Shown here: positions 44,079-55,155 of the stretch, piece after piece
How positions within the stretch are numbered: the first letter of the stretch is position 1
Layout: each line of letters starts with the position of its first letter
Made by a program: the position numbers and the translations under genes
From: Sipunculus nudus
Lineage: Eukaryota > Annelida > Sipuncula > Golfingiida > Sipunculidae
NCBI GenBank assembly: GCA_026874595.1
Contig: JAPPUL010000092.1
Location: forward strand, 1-64,000
Direction of reading: 5' to 3'
Length of the DNA stretch: 64,000 nucleotides
Notes under the pieces: model-generated
Seen by the model: the letters and a program-made list of their open reading frames with translations, nothing else
Told to the model about the DNA's origin: nothing
Database searches by the model: none

Positions 44079-44632
44079 ATGTCAGAAAACGAAGCAAAAG
44101 AAGCAATAGAAGCAAAAGAAGCAATAGAAGTAAAAGAAGCAATAGAAGCAATAGAAGCAATAGAAGCAAAAGAAGCAAATAAAAAGTCAAAGAAGCTTGA
44201 TCGTGATAGCGTTAGAAAGCCAAAAAAGGTTACACTAGCCTTTTCTGAGAAGATAAATGGCAAGCTTCGTGATACTCTAACGCTTTATAGGCCGACGATG
44301 GGCGATCTTGCAGACGCAGATCTTAGCCTGGACAGTGAAAAACCGAGTATGGAACAGATGCTTAAGCTAGTTAGTCTTTTAACGAAAACGGATATAGAAG
44401 ATGTTAGGAAGTTTGACCCAATAAACTTTACTAAGATAGCAAATGAGGTGGGGGATTTTTTAGAAGTCGGGGGATTATAATAATTCCCTGGAGCAGCGAT
44501 ACAAGGAAAGTTATAGCTCTTATAGGCCACTGGCTACACTTTAGTTATAGCGATATTTTAAGTCTTTATCCAGATGAATTTATTGAGTATAAAGGCATTG
44601 TGGAGGAGATGATTAGTGCAAACAGAGTATAA
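44079..44632 (+). CDS. E: Tail assembly chaperones gpE and gpE+E' (programmed -1 frameshift)
   Basis: The zero-frame product gpE (44079-44480, 133 residues) starts with an expanded EAKEAIE repeat, then a tail-tube-chaperone-type domain (SEKINGKLRDTLTLYRPTMG) and ends DFLEVGGL. A -1 slip at T TTT TTA (44456-44462) gives E+E' with 56 more codons, ending at TAA 44630-44632, with IALIGHW as in P2 E'. In P2 the same arrangement yields two chaperones in a fixed ratio. Slippery heptamer in the right phase, conserved location and family support it. Confidence 0.85.
44456..44462 (+). other. Slippery heptamer T TTT TTA for E/E'
   Basis: T at 44456 is the third base of a gpE codon; TTT (44457-44459) and TTA (44460-44462) follow. 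Fits X XXY YYZ exactly; P2 uses T TTT TTG at the corresponding place. The overlapping -1 frame stays open for 56 codons. Confidence 0.85.
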
Positions 44633-44673
44633 TAAAAGGCTTTTGTTAGCAGTTAATAAAGAGATTAAAAACT

Positions 44674-46830
44674 ATGGCAACAGAATTGGATTTAAAAGCT
44701 TTTAACAGCGGACTTGAAGGTTCAATAAAGAAGTTAAGTATTTTGGAAAAAAGCATAGGCAAACTAAATAATGCTAAAATACTATTAAGCAATAAATTTA
44801 ATGCTTTAAAAAAGCCTCTTGATGAAACTAAAACAAGTATTTCAAAGATTACTACTTCTATAGGTAAAATGAAGGATGTTGGAGTAGGCATAAATAAACT
44901 ATCTGAGAGTCTTGGATTAAAGCTTGATTTAGAGTTATTCTCGCCTTTAGAAGCATCATCTAAATTGGAAGAAGGATTTGAGTCTCTTAAAAGCACGTTA
45001 AAGCCTACAAATGAGGAGTTTAAGAGATTAGAAGAATCAGTACTTTCTCTTAGTGTAAAAACCGCAACTTCCTTAAATGACGTAGTTGGACTACAAAATG
45101 AGCTTGCAAATGCGGGAATGAAAAGTAACGATATTATAAAATCTTCAAAAGAAATACTAAATCTATCACTTGCAAGTGGGGCTGATGCTAAAGAGACTTC
45201 AAAAATTGGACTAGATATTATGAGCTCATTTAAAATGAGTGCAAATAATATGCCACAAATATCAGAAATCCTTGCAAAAGCAAAAGACACTTTTAAAACT
45301 ACATTGCCAATGTTAACGCAAGGTATAAAACTTGCGGCTCCTATTGCTCAAAGTAAAGGATTAAAACTTTCACAAGTCTCGGCTATGATAGGTATGCTTA
45401 TAAAAGCAGGATACGAAGGAATTAATGGAGGACAAGCTCTTAACAAAGCTATTGAAAGCTTGGCAAAACCTAATGAAAATGCACTTAATACTTTATCTTT
45501 ACTCGATGTCAAAACTAAAGATAGCAACGGAAGTATTAGAGATTTTATAGAGATTCTGGGCGAGCTAAATGAAAAAACTAAAGGCATGCAAGACAATAAG
45601 AAGTTAACAACTTATAAAAATATATTCGGAGATAAGAATGCTGGAGCTATTACTAAACTAGCATCAAATGCAAACCTAAATGACAACACTATTCTTACAA
45701 ATGTACAACAACTTGACAATTCAAGCGGCAGTGCTGGCAATATGGCACAGGATAAACTAAATTCTAATGCCGGCTCATTAAGAAAATTAACAACATCTAT
45801 AACAACATCTATAACAACATCTTTTGTACAAATGCTAAAAGACATAACCCCAGTAATAAAAGGAGTTAGTTCGCTTTTTAATGCTTTTAAAGAACTTAGG
45901 AATATAATTACTAGCTTTAAAGAGCTTAGGCAAACTTTACAGCAGCTTGCAAATACAAAAACTCTACTTGCAATTAAGACTAAGGCGCTTGCTTTTGTAA
46001 CAAGAGCTAGTATTATGGCTCAACGTGCTTGGAATTGGGCTATCAATTTGGGCAGAGCAGGATTGCTTCGTCTTTCTAACGCTCAAACTCTAGTTACAAT
46101 TAAAACTAAAATACTTACAATTGCAACAAAGGCATGGGCTTTTGCTCAACGTATATTTAATATCGCCATGAAAGCTAATCCCATACTACTTATTATCTCA
46201 CTCATTGCTATGCTTGTAACTGCTATCATCCCGCTTATAACAAGCTGGGATAAGGTAAAAAACGCATTTACAGGCGCGTTCGAGTGGATTATAGGTGTCT
46301 GGAACTATGTTTTATCGCTTTTTGATTCATTTAGCGGATGGCTTGAGGAAAAACTTGGGCCTGTTGGCTCATTTCTCATTAAGATGTTCTCTCCTATCTT
46401 TCTTGCTATTGAAGGCGTTAAACTACTAATTGGCCTCTTTACATCTGCGGCTAGCTGGCTTGGTAGCCTTTTCGGAGGCGATGATGAAAAAGCAGAAAAA
46501 AAGAAAAGTGCTGCTATTAAAAAAAATAAAGCTAAAAAAGACAATCTTGACATAGATGACGATGACATGATGCCGAGTGTAACCGCAAGAAAAGCATCTT
46601 TTTCAATTTCCAAACCCAATATGCAACCAGCAATAACAAAAGCACAAATAGCACCAGCACAAAGGGCAAGTACAAATACTTACAATTACAACTTCACAGG
46701 CGATATCGTTGTCAAAACTACTGCATCTAAAGATCCTAAAGTCCTGGCTGCTCAAATTAAACAGGCTGTTCTAATTGCTATAAGGCAAATTAAAGAAGAT
46801 AAACAAAATAGGAGTTTTGCATACTCATGA
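44674..46830 (+). CDS. T: Tail tape measure protein gpT (copy 2)
   Basis: 718 residues, identical in translation to 197-2353. Here it follows complete E/E', so the locus is contiguous from lysis to D. Tape-measure core at about 110-360, hydrophobic segment at about 498-560. It begins 42 bases after the E' stop. Confidence 0.92.
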   Translation: MATELDLKAFNSGLEGSIKKLSILEKSIGKLNNAKILLSNKFNALKKPLDETKTSISKITTSIGKMKDVGVGINKLSESLGLKLDLELFSPLEASSKLEEGFESLKSTLKPTNEEFKRLEESVLSLSVKTATSLNDVVGLQNELANAGMKSNDIIKSSKEILNLSLASGADAKETSKIGLDIMSSFKMSANNMPQISEILAKAKDTFKTTLPMLTQGIKLAAPIAQSKGLKLSQVSAMIGMLIKAGYEGINGGQALNKAIESLAKPNENALNTLSLLDVKTKDSNGSIRDFIEILGELNEKTKGMQDNKKLTTYKNIFGDKNAGAITKLASNANLNDNTILTNVQQLDNSSGSAGNMAQDKLNSNAGSLRKLTTSITTSITTSFVQMLKDITPVIKGVSSLFNAFKELRNIITSFKELRQTLQQLANTKTLLAIKTKALAFVTRASIMAQRAWNWAINLGRAGLLRLSNAQTLVTIKTKILTIATKAWAFAQRIFNIAMKANPILLIISLIAMLVTAIIPLITSWDKVKNAFTGAFEWIIGVWNYVLSLFDSFSGWLEEKLGPVGSFLIKMFSPIFLAIEGVKLLIGLFTSAASWLGSLFGGDDEKAEKKKSAAIKKNKAKKDNLDIDDDDMMPSVTARKASFSISKPNMQPAITKAQIAPAQRASTNTYNYNFTGDIVVKTTASKDPKVLAAQIKQAVLIAIRQIKEDKQNRSFAYS

Positions 46831-47192
46831 TAGCTGCACTTGGACAATTTGAATTCTCTATTAAAAACATAAACCTTAAATCCATCGCTATAACAACAGA
46901 TGCTGGATTTTCTCAAGTCGATACTATCGGCGGCATACAAAAACTCCTTTCCATAAAAGAACCTTCTACCGAAGTTGAAATCGCTATTGAACTTATAATG
47001 CAGGGCTCCAACACCACTAAAGACTTAAAAGCTCTACTCAATGACAAAAAACCTCTTCCCTTAATAACAGCTGCTGGTAATGTAATCGGACAGTTTATTC
47101 TAACTAAAATATCAGAATCGCACTCAAGCCTCTTGGGATACGGAGCAAGAAAGCAAGATATAACAATAACTTTAGTTAAAGAGAGTGACTAG
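46827..47192 (+). CDS. U: Tail completion protein gpU (copy 2)
   Basis: 121 residues, identical in translation to 2350-2715, overlapping T by four bases. In the intact locus it comes after the tape measure, as in P2. Conserved GGIQKLLSIKEP block. Confidence 0.85.
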   Translation: MIAALGQFEFSIKNINLKSIAITTDAGFSQVDTIGGIQKLLSIKEPSTEVEIAIELIMQGSNTTKDLKALLNDKKPLPLITAAGNVIGQFILTKISESHSSLLGYGARKQDITITLVKESD

Positions 47193-47405
47193 ATGAAATC
47201 AAATATAAAAGCAAAACAAGGCCATAGACTAGATATAATCTTCTTTAAATTCTACAGCGACCAAGACCTCTTTAATACCTTTCTAAGGAAAAATAAAGAC
47301 TTGCTAAGAAAAACCATCCTAAGCGGCGGGGAAGATATTTACCTACTAAACAATTATGAGGCTATCCCTAAAGAAAATATTAAGATAAGCCCACTTCTTG
47401 GATAA
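47193..47405 (+). CDS. X: Tail protein gpX (copy 2)
   Basis: 70 residues, identical in translation to 2716-2928. It abuts gpU and precedes gpD by five bases. Assigned mainly from its place between U and D. Confidence 0.75.
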   Translation: MKSNIKAKQGHRLDIIFFKFYSDQDLFNTFLRKNKDLLRKTILSGGEDIYLLNNYEAIPKENIKISPLLG

Positions 47406-47410
47406 GAAAT

Positions 47411-48319
47411 ATGGATATTGAAATTAAAGTTAATGGAAGCAAAGTTTTAAAGCCTAAAGATATTCTTCTTACTTCACTTTCATACGAAGATGAGACTAAT
47501 AACGACTCAGACTCGATTACTCTCCAATACCTAAAACCATTCATAAAAATAAATGACAAGATAGAAATTAAACTAAAAAAGGCAAATGCTTCTATGCAGT
47601 TTGGAACATTTGAAATAAACAAAATCAAAACCGACTTCCTAAATAAAACCATAGAAGCTCAAGGCAACTTACTTAAAAACTTTGAGAAAAAACAAAGTCG
47701 AAGCTTTTCTGGCATTTCTATTAAAGACCTTGTCGGTCTTATTGCAAGCGAGGAGGGTTATAAACCAAAATGCAACTTAAACCACAACTTTAAATACATA
47801 GCTCAAAAAGACGAAACTAATATCCAATTCCTAAACAGGCTTGCTCAAAACCAACTAAACGCTTACTTTGCCATAAAACAAAATACTCTCCTATTTCTAG
47901 ACCAACAAAAACAAAGTAATGAAACAAAAATAACGCTTAATTTAAAAACGCTGTCGTCTTTGGAGATAACAAAAACTGCTAAAAATAAGTACAATTCTTG
48001 TAAACTTATTTATACAGATACAAAGGAAAACAAAACTAAACATGTAATTGCATCGCAGGGCACGCCTCAGCTTATTAAAAAAGATTTAGGGGTAAAAGAC
48101 GATGATGAGGCATTAGCAAAAGCAAAAGCTTTACTTTCCAAGCAAAAAGAACGTGAGGGCAGTTTAACCCTTTATGACAGCAATGGCGATAACTTGCTCT
48201 TTGCAGGAGACATAATTAAAATAGAGGAAGTAGATGAGGCAGCTTTTAAGCTTACAAAAATAAGCCATTCAATAACCCCAGATTCGCATCAGCAAAATGC
48301 ATCTTTCGTTTTGGCTTAA
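47411..48319 (+). CDS. D: Baseplate hub protein gpD (copy 2)
   Basis: 302 residues, identical in translation to 2934-3842. Last gene of the complete 15.3-kb tail locus (32981-48319). It ends convergently with the PIN-like remnant. Confidence 0.9.
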   Translation: MDIEIKVNGSKVLKPKDILLTSLSYEDETNNDSDSITLQYLKPFIKINDKIEIKLKKANASMQFGTFEINKIKTDFLNKTIEAQGNLLKNFEKKQSRSFSGISIKDLVGLIASEEGYKPKCNLNHNFKYIAQKDETNIQFLNRLAQNQLNAYFAIKQNTLLFLDQQKQSNETKITLNLKTLSSLEITKTAKNKYNSCKLIYTDTKENKTKHVIASQGTPQLIKKDLGVKDDDEALAKAKALLSKQKEREGSLTLYDSNGDNLLFAGDIIKIEEVDEAAFKLTKISHSITPDSHQQNASFVLA

Positions 48320-48812
48320 TATTGTATTTCTAATCGTCTCATCATATCAAAAGTGTTAATACACTCTATTTTAAATTCTTTACACACTAGTGGTATTGAC
48401 AAACCTTTTTTCTCTTGCGTGACTACAGTATGTTTATGTATCTTAGCATAAGCAATCAAATAAGGGTCAGCCTTATCGGGATGAGTAAAATCGTTTATAG
48501 TCTTATCACTATAATTATCATAATCTCTCACCTTGTTATTAACCCAAGATATAATTTTTCCATGAGTGGCGATAACGCTATCATCTCCACTTTCTAAAAA
48601 AAGGTACTTGAGAAATCACTTTCACTTTCTATCCAAGTAGTAAGGGCATCGTCGCCCTCAAGCAACTCCTTTTTAACCCAATCTACACTATAAACTTTTT
48701 TATGCGCATGATAGTTTATAATGCTTTTCCAAAAAGAAGGTACAATGTCCATAGCGTAATATGCGTTACTTGCTTCAATAAATACATTTGAATCTAATAG
48801 ATATTTACACAT
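48316..48812 (-). pseudogene. DUF4411/PIN toxin-like gene, frameshifted (copy 2)
   Basis: Same two frames (48812-48594 and 48531-48316) and the same break near the A run at about 48598-48604 as in copy 1. Agreement of both copies argues that the frame loss is in the molecule, or that both copies come from the same reads. Confidence 0.65.
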
Positions 48813-48823
48813 ATGATGTAATT

Positions 48824-49999
48824 TTAGTAATTATATATCTTGTCTTCAAGTCTAGTAGCTTTTCTTTTGAAACTTTTGCTCTTTAAATTTGTTAAATCAA
48901 AAGCATCTCTATGAAGCAAACTCCCTTCTTGTACTGCACGATAAACTAAAGAATAAAATCTATCGCTTACTCTATACTTTAGAATATTATAAAAATCCCC
49001 TCCTTCTTGTTTTTTATCTCTTTTAACTCTATACCTTTGTTGCATCTCATCGTAATATTCAAAAAATGTTTCTTTATCAATCTTCTCAAGATCTAAAGCC
49101 CGTCGTGCGATGACGACTTTTGAAACTTTAAATTTTTGTGATAGCTTCTTAATTAGCTCTTTTATATCCTCTTCTTTAGCCAGCCATGCTTTTTCTAACT
49201 CTCGTCTAGGTACCAAAAACTCTGCTGCTACTTTATCACAAAATTGCTCAATTTTATTATCACTACCTCTTATACTTCTAAAATCTAAATTAAAAATAGC
49301 ACTTTGATTAATCCATAAATGTGCTAACTCATGAGCGATTGTAAACATTTGAGCTGTATGAGCATCTTTGTTGTTTATAAACATAACAGGAGCAAGTGCG
49401 TCAGCTATAACAAATCCTCTAAACTCTTCTACATCAAGAGCACGATGAGTATTATTTCCAACCATCCCATTCACAAATACACATATACCAATTCCCTCTA
49501 GTCTATCTATTAATTCTCTTCGAGCAGCTTCTAAACCCCCAAAGCTTTTAGCCCAATCTTCATTTAAATCAAGTTTTAATCTAATAGAATCCGCAACTTC
49601 TTTTATATCACTATCTAAGTTATAACTGCCTATGAAATCTAAAGATTTGTATCCATTCTCAATTAAATATTCTTTTAACCATCTTTGGCGGCCTTCGATA
49701 TCGTAAAGCGTATCCAACAAGTTCGTACTCGGACTTTTAAAGATATCATTAGTTTTTCTAAAATCATGTACAGACAATTTTTCTTTTATTGGTTTATCTA
49801 AGTAAAAATAACGAAACGGTGTGTAAGTTTTTTTAGCAAGATTTACAATTTGAATAAAAGTGGGTTGTAGCTCACCATTAACCCATGAGTTCCACTTTCG
49901 AAATTTGCCCATAAATTCTTCTTCAGACATTCCAGAACGTGTTCTAATCCATTCGAATACATCTTTAGGAATCTTTTTAGGGAATAAAACCTTAGCCAT
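48824..49999 (-). CDS. XRE HTH / ImmA-IrrE peptidase (copy 2)
   Basis: 391 residues, identical in translation to 4347-5522: helix-turn-helix then HELAH zinc motif. Intact beside the broken PIN gene. Confidence 0.85.
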   Translation of the reverse strand: MAKVLFPKKIPKDVFEWIRTRSGMSEEEFMGKFRKWNSWVNGELQPTFIQIVNLAKKTYTPFRYFYLDKPIKEKLSVHDFRKTNDIFKSPSTNLLDTLYDIEGRQRWLKEYLIENGYKSLDFIGSYNLDSDIKEVADSIRLKLDLNEDWAKSFGGLEAARRELIDRLEGIGICVFVNGMVGNNTHRALDVEEFRGFVIADALAPVMFINNKDAHTAQMFTIAHELAHLWINQSAIFNLDFRSIRGSDNKIEQFCDKVAAEFLVPRRELEKAWLAKEEDIKELIKKLSQKFKVSKVVIARRALDLEKIDKETFFEYYDEMQQRYRVKRDKKQEGGDFYNILKYRVSDRFYSLVYRAVQEGSLLHRDAFDLTNLKSKSFKRKATRLEDKIYNY

Positions 50000-50148
50000 T
50001 TTTTATATAACCTCAAATATTAAGCCTCATATAACCTCAAATATTAAGCCTCTTAACAAATTTCATATATAAGATACAAGCCCAAACTGGTTACACTGAC
50101 ATTTAAGCATTATTTTTTTTATTAGCTTTAAAAGCCATAGTTATGGCT

Positions 50149-50424
50149 TTAGAAAAACAAATACTTAACAAGCCCGGCAAAAAGTGAGGCTCCGATAAAG
50201 TACATAACTTTAAGGAGTATATCAACTCGCCCACTAACAGTCTTAATATCACCCTTAAGCTCCTTAATATCGCCCTTAAGCTCTTCACGAAGCTCCTTAA
50301 TATCGCCCTTAAGCTCGCTTATCTCAAGCCGAACTTGAGTTAGCTCCTCTGGCAAATTACTTATATTTAATTCCGAAAGTCTTTGGTTTATTAATTCTCT
50401 GGTCTCTTCTTTTGTCATAAGCAT
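50149..50424 (-). CDS. Coiled-coil tail-anchored protein a (copy 2)
   Basis: 91 residues, identical in translation to 5672-5947; KGDIKEL repeats and one C-terminal membrane helix. Confidence 0.7.
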   Translation of the reverse strand: MLMTKEETRELINQRLSELNISNLPEELTQVRLEISELKGDIKELREELKGDIKELKGDIKTVSGRVDILLKVMYFIGASLFAGLVKYLFF

Positions 50425-50486
50425 TAACCCCTTTAAAATTAAAATATACGACCTCTTGAAATGAAAGGAGACTTCAATTAAAGTAA

Positions 50487-50792
50487 TTAACTAAAAAACA
50501 AATATTTAACAAGCCCGGCAAATAGTGAGGCTCCGATAAAGTACATAACTTTAAGGAGTATATCAACTCGCCCACTAACAGTCTTAATATCACCCTTAAG
50601 CTCCTTAATATCGCCCTTAAGCTCTTCACGAAGCTCCTTAATATCGCCCTTAAGCTCTTCACGAAGTTCTTTCATATTGCCCTTAAGCTCGCTTATCTCA
50701 AGCCGAACTTGAGTTAGCTCCTCTGGCAAATTACTTATATTTAATTCCGAAAGTCTTTGGTTTATTAATTCTCTAGTCTCTTCTTTTGTCAT
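50487..50792 (-). CDS. Coiled-coil tail-anchored protein b (copy 2)
   Basis: 101 residues, identical in translation to 6010-6315; tandem paralogue of the previous gene with one extra repeat unit. Confidence 0.7.
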   Translation of the reverse strand: MTKEETRELINQRLSELNISNLPEELTQVRLEISELKGNMKELREELKGDIKELREELKGDIKELKGDIKTVSGRVDILLKVMYFIGASLFAGLVKYLFFS

Positions 50793-50963
50793 CTTTTAAC
50801 TCTTAGGTTTATAGCTATATTTATAATATCGTTATATAAATATACTAACACTTTTGTTTCTTATCTTGCTTTCCCGCTTGCTTTTCTGTTTGTATTTATA
50901 ATTTGCTTAAGAGCATGAAAATAGGACTTTGCTGACATTATAAATATCGTATTTTTTACTGGC

Positions 50964-51698
50964 TCATGTGTTTTGTATTATGAGTTGCCATGATATTGAT
51001 TGGATAATAAACTTTTGAAAAGTTTGAACAGGTATTGACTTATCTTTGTTAGCAGCCCAAGCGAATCCTATATCAAAACTAGGAATACTATCGGCAATAT
51101 TAATAATTTCAACACGTTTGCCTTCTAAAGACCATGGTCTGTAGACGATATCAGCTAATATAGCGACCCCACTGCCATTTGCTACCATGCTTCTAACTGC
51201 TTCAATAGAACTAGTCCTATAAATTACATTAGGCTTATATCCGGCTTTTGCCCAATACTTATGTGTTGTCTTACTTGCTTCGTCAACATTAATCATTATA
51301 TAAGGCTCTTTTACTATCTCTTCCAAATGCACTAATTGCTTTCCTAAAAGTTTATGGTCATGGTTAACCCAAAGTCTCCGAGTTGAGGATATTATTGTTT
51401 CATACCCAAGTTCATCTTTATTTTCTATATTAGCAACATTAAATATACCTATGTCATAAGTCCCATTTACTAGCCCCTCTTCGATATCAGTTCTTTCTGC
51501 CTCTATCATTTGAATTTTAATGTTTGGAAAAGATTTAATGAACTTTGCATAAAGCCCTGCAATGAAATAGCCTGAGATAGTAAAAGAGATTGCAAGTCTT
51601 ATAGTTCCTTCAACATTCATTTGCTTTTGATTTGTAATACTCATCATCTTAAGATAGTGGAATATGATGCCCAGTCCCAGCTTACAAAATATACACAA
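50964..51698 (-). pseudogene. LysR-type effector domain fragment (copy 2)
   Basis: Identical to 6487-7221; lacks the helix-turn-helix. Divergent neighbour is the equally truncated urtA remnant. Confidence 0.75.
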
Positions 51699-52658
51699 TA
51701 TACAAATACCCTAATACGTAAAGACAGGATAAAAGCGCTTTTTGCGGGACTGACGAGTTCTTCAAGAGAAGCAATAAGACCTATAATAAGGCGAGCAAGA
51801 ATACCTTATTTTTATACATCGTTATACGAAGGAGGGGCGTGTGATAAGTATACTTTTGTTACAGGGGCCTGAGCTTCTCAACAAATGGAACCTCTTATGA
51901 AGTGGGCAGTAAAGAGGTATGGGAAGAGGCTTTATATAATGGCGCCGGACTATAATTTTGGTACGATATCAGGTTATTGGATAAAGAAGTACGCAAAAGA
52001 GTTAGGAGCGCGGGTGGTGGGAGAAGATTATCTACCGCTTACGTTAAGTGACTATTGACTAATCATTCAAAAGATCCAGTCTTTAAAGCCTGACTTTGTA
52101 GTGGCGCTACCTGTGGGTTCAACGCAAATTGCTTTTTTAGAGCAGTTCTCAGCAGCAGGTTTAAAATCTAAGATAGGGATAGTAACAAATTATGGTTCAG
52201 GGGAGGAGACAAATAGTTGTTTGGGCAAAAGCAGGAGAAGGGATAGTATCGTCGCAGGGGTATTTTGATGTTATTAAAGGCAAAGAAAACGCAAGCTTCA
52301 AAATGGGTTGGGCGAGGAGATACGGCTTAAAATATCCGATAATATCCTCAGGGGTTGGAGTATGGAATGCGGTTCATTTTTGGGCAAAAGCGCTAGAGAG
52401 CGCAAAGACGACGGAAGTAGGACGAGTTATTAAGGAATTAGAAAGAGGTATAACTATAAGAGGTCCATCAGTGTTAAGCTTTTAGGGAAGTCTCACCATA
52501 CAAAACAGAATATATACCTTGTTAGAACGAATAGGGCGAAGAAGTTTGAAGTGATTAAAGTATTTAAGGATGTGGATCCTGAGTTTTTAAATGAAGTATG
52601 CGACGTGATTGAAAATCCGAGGCTAGCAAAACACTTTGTTCCGTATCTAAGTGCTTAA
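51682..52658 (+). pseudogene. urtA: UrtA-like binding protein remnant (copy 2)
   Basis: Same lesions as 7205-8181: missing N-terminus, TGA stops at the same places and later frame changes. Confidence 0.75.
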
Positions 52659-52723
52659 AACGCGTTAAGTTGTGGTTTTTGTTTACTACTTATGTAGATT
52701 ATATAGGGTCTTTAATACTGACG

Positions 52724-53427
52724 TCCTTAAGCTTCGATATTGATAATAGGAACATTAGGACTTGCAATTATTTTTGTATTAATGGGTGTAATAAACTTAG
52801 CGCATGGAGAATTCATAATGTTTGGAGCGTATGGGGCTTTGGCGCTGACAAGGGTTTGAGTAGCCTTTCCGATTGCAGTAATACTTGCAAGATTAATAAC
52901 GTGCTGTTTTGGAGCCTTAATCGAGATTATTGTGATAAGGCGTCTTTATGGTAGTGAGTTAGATGCTTGCAACGTGGGGACTTAGTATGGTTATGTATCA
53001 AGTAGCGTTTTTAATTTTTGGAGCAGTGACACCTGGAGTAGGGTTAAGGCAAAGTAGTATATTTGGAGAATATACTATATCTACTTATCTAGTGCTTATG
53101 ATACCTGCGGCTTTAAATCTTTTTAGTATATTTCTTATTAACTGGAACATACGTGATGCTGGCAAGAGCAAGTATATCGAATCGAGAGATATCGCAAGCG
53201 CTTGGCATATCCCCTAAGAATCTTAATACACTTCGCGTTTGGGAGTGGGCTTGCGGGATTAGGAGCTATTCTCCGCTAGTATCAGCAACGCCTGATATGG
53301 GATTTGCGTTTGTAATAAAAGCGTTCTTGAGAGTAGTGGCAGGAGGGCCTTTGGCTTTGACAGGGGCAGTAGCAGTATTTACTTGGTAGTGCCTCTAACA
53401 TAGCATCTAGTTTTAATACATCAGTTA
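52724..53427 (+). pseudogene. urtB: UrtB/LivH-like permease remnant (copy 2)
   Basis: Same fragments and stops as 8247-8950, including [17 protein letters not shown]. Confidence 0.65.
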
Positions 53428-53554
53428 TAGGAGATATAGTTTAGTCTAACAATAATTTTACTAATTCCCCTTAGGAATTTCTAATAAATGGAAGTTTAAG
53501 TTATGAAAATATTACAAGTATACTAGTGTATCTTTTTGTATTATTGGACTAATA

Positions 53555-54424
53555 ATGGCTTTTATCCTTGAATCGTACATGCTTTATGTAGCAACATCTT
53601 GGCTTATTTTTGGTATAATGGCTTTAAGTCTTGATTTGGTATGGGGAGGGGGCGGGATATTAAGGGTCAAACTATATTATATGGGCTTGGAGGGTATGGA
53701 GGGGCTATTATGGCAATTAACTTTCAACCCTTATTAGGTAATACCTTTCTTATAGCCTTACCCACAGTATTGATTGGTTCCTTTCTTGCGTTTATAATTG
53801 GCTGGATTATCTTTTATGCTCGAATAGCGCCATTGCAAATAACGATATTAACCTACACATTAACTTTAATAGTGTGGACTTTTGGAGTATCGTTTTCGAC
53901 TGAAGTAGGACAAGCGGTTATAGGTGATAATGGGATGTCAAACATTCCGTGATACTAAGTTTTGAGCCGGAAGCTTCCGGGCTTAGTGAACAAGGGATGT
54001 TTTTGAGTGTCTTTTATCTTTAGTATCTTTAGTCTTCCAGTTTTTAATGAAGACCCCTTTTGGTAAGGTAATTGAATGTATTCGCTTAGATATACAAAAG
54101 ACTGAGTTGTTAGGCTATGACGTTAGTATCAAACAATACTTTTTACAATTGCGGGAGGTATAGCAGGACTTGGAGGTTCATTATTTGCTTTATGGAGCAA
54201 TTATCTTAATCCATCAATATTTTCAATATCAGAAGCTCTGCTAGTTCCAATATATGTATTGGTTGGGGGATTAGGTACTCTTACAGGGGCCTTTTTAGGA
54301 GCAATAAGTGTATCCTGGTTATCCTATTACTTAGGGAGCCTATAAGGAGGGCAAGCGACCTTATTAATAGGTTTTATTTTGATCTTGATGGTCTTATTAA
54401 AATATCACTGGCTGATGCCTATGA
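53555..54424 (+). pseudogene. urtC: UrtC/LivM-like permease remnant (copy 2)
   Basis: Same interrupted sequence as 9078-9947. Confidence 0.7.
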
Positions 54425-54426
54425 GT

Positions 54427-55155
54427 ATTTGTGCCAAGGTGCAAGCAAAACGTTTAGAACTCATAATGTATATAAATCATTTGGAGGGGTTATACCGGTT
54501 AATAAGATTAGCTTAGAGTTTATGCGAGGGAAAGTGTCTTGTGTTATAGGCCCTAACGGGGCGGGAAAAAGTTCTTATTTAAAAGTATGCGTTGGTAATT
54601 ATGAGACACAGGGGGGTAGTATATATTTAGGAGAAAGTGATATAACTAAGTGGCAAATGTATAAACGAGTACATGGAGGGTTGGAGTGAAGATGCAAAAG
54701 CCTCAAGTTTATAAAGAGTTTAGTGTAAGAATATATGGATATCGTCTTATAGTTATAGTAGGAGTAAATATGGAGCAGATAAGGTAAAAGCTATGATGCT
54801 AGAGATTATAGGCGGGAGCTCACAAAAAGATAGACTAGTTAATACACTGTCTCATGGAGAGCAACAATGGCTTGATATTATAATGGTCCTAAGTCTGTTT
54901 CCCTCGATAATACTATTTGATGAACCGGCAGCAGGTATGAGCCTGTCTGAGAAAGAAGAGCTTGTGCGACTGATGGTAAAGCTATCCAAACATAAGACTA
55001 TAGTGATAGTTGATCACGACATGGCATTTATAAAGAGCTTAGAAGCGGATATAACAGTTATGCATCAAGGGAGTGTATTTGCAAAATGGAGTATAGAAGA
55101 TCTACATAAGGATGAAAGGATATTAGATATATATTTAGGACGTAAGAATGCTTGA
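54427..55155 (+). pseudogene. urtD: UrtD/LivG-like ATPase remnant (copy 2)
   Basis: Same split halves as 9950-10678, Walker A in one and Walker B in the other. Confidence 0.75.

Noticed and set aside
1-44477. Complete prophage
   Set aside because: I looked for terminase, portal, capsid, protease, head-completion, and phage repressor/replication genes and saw none; only tail and lysis genes are present.
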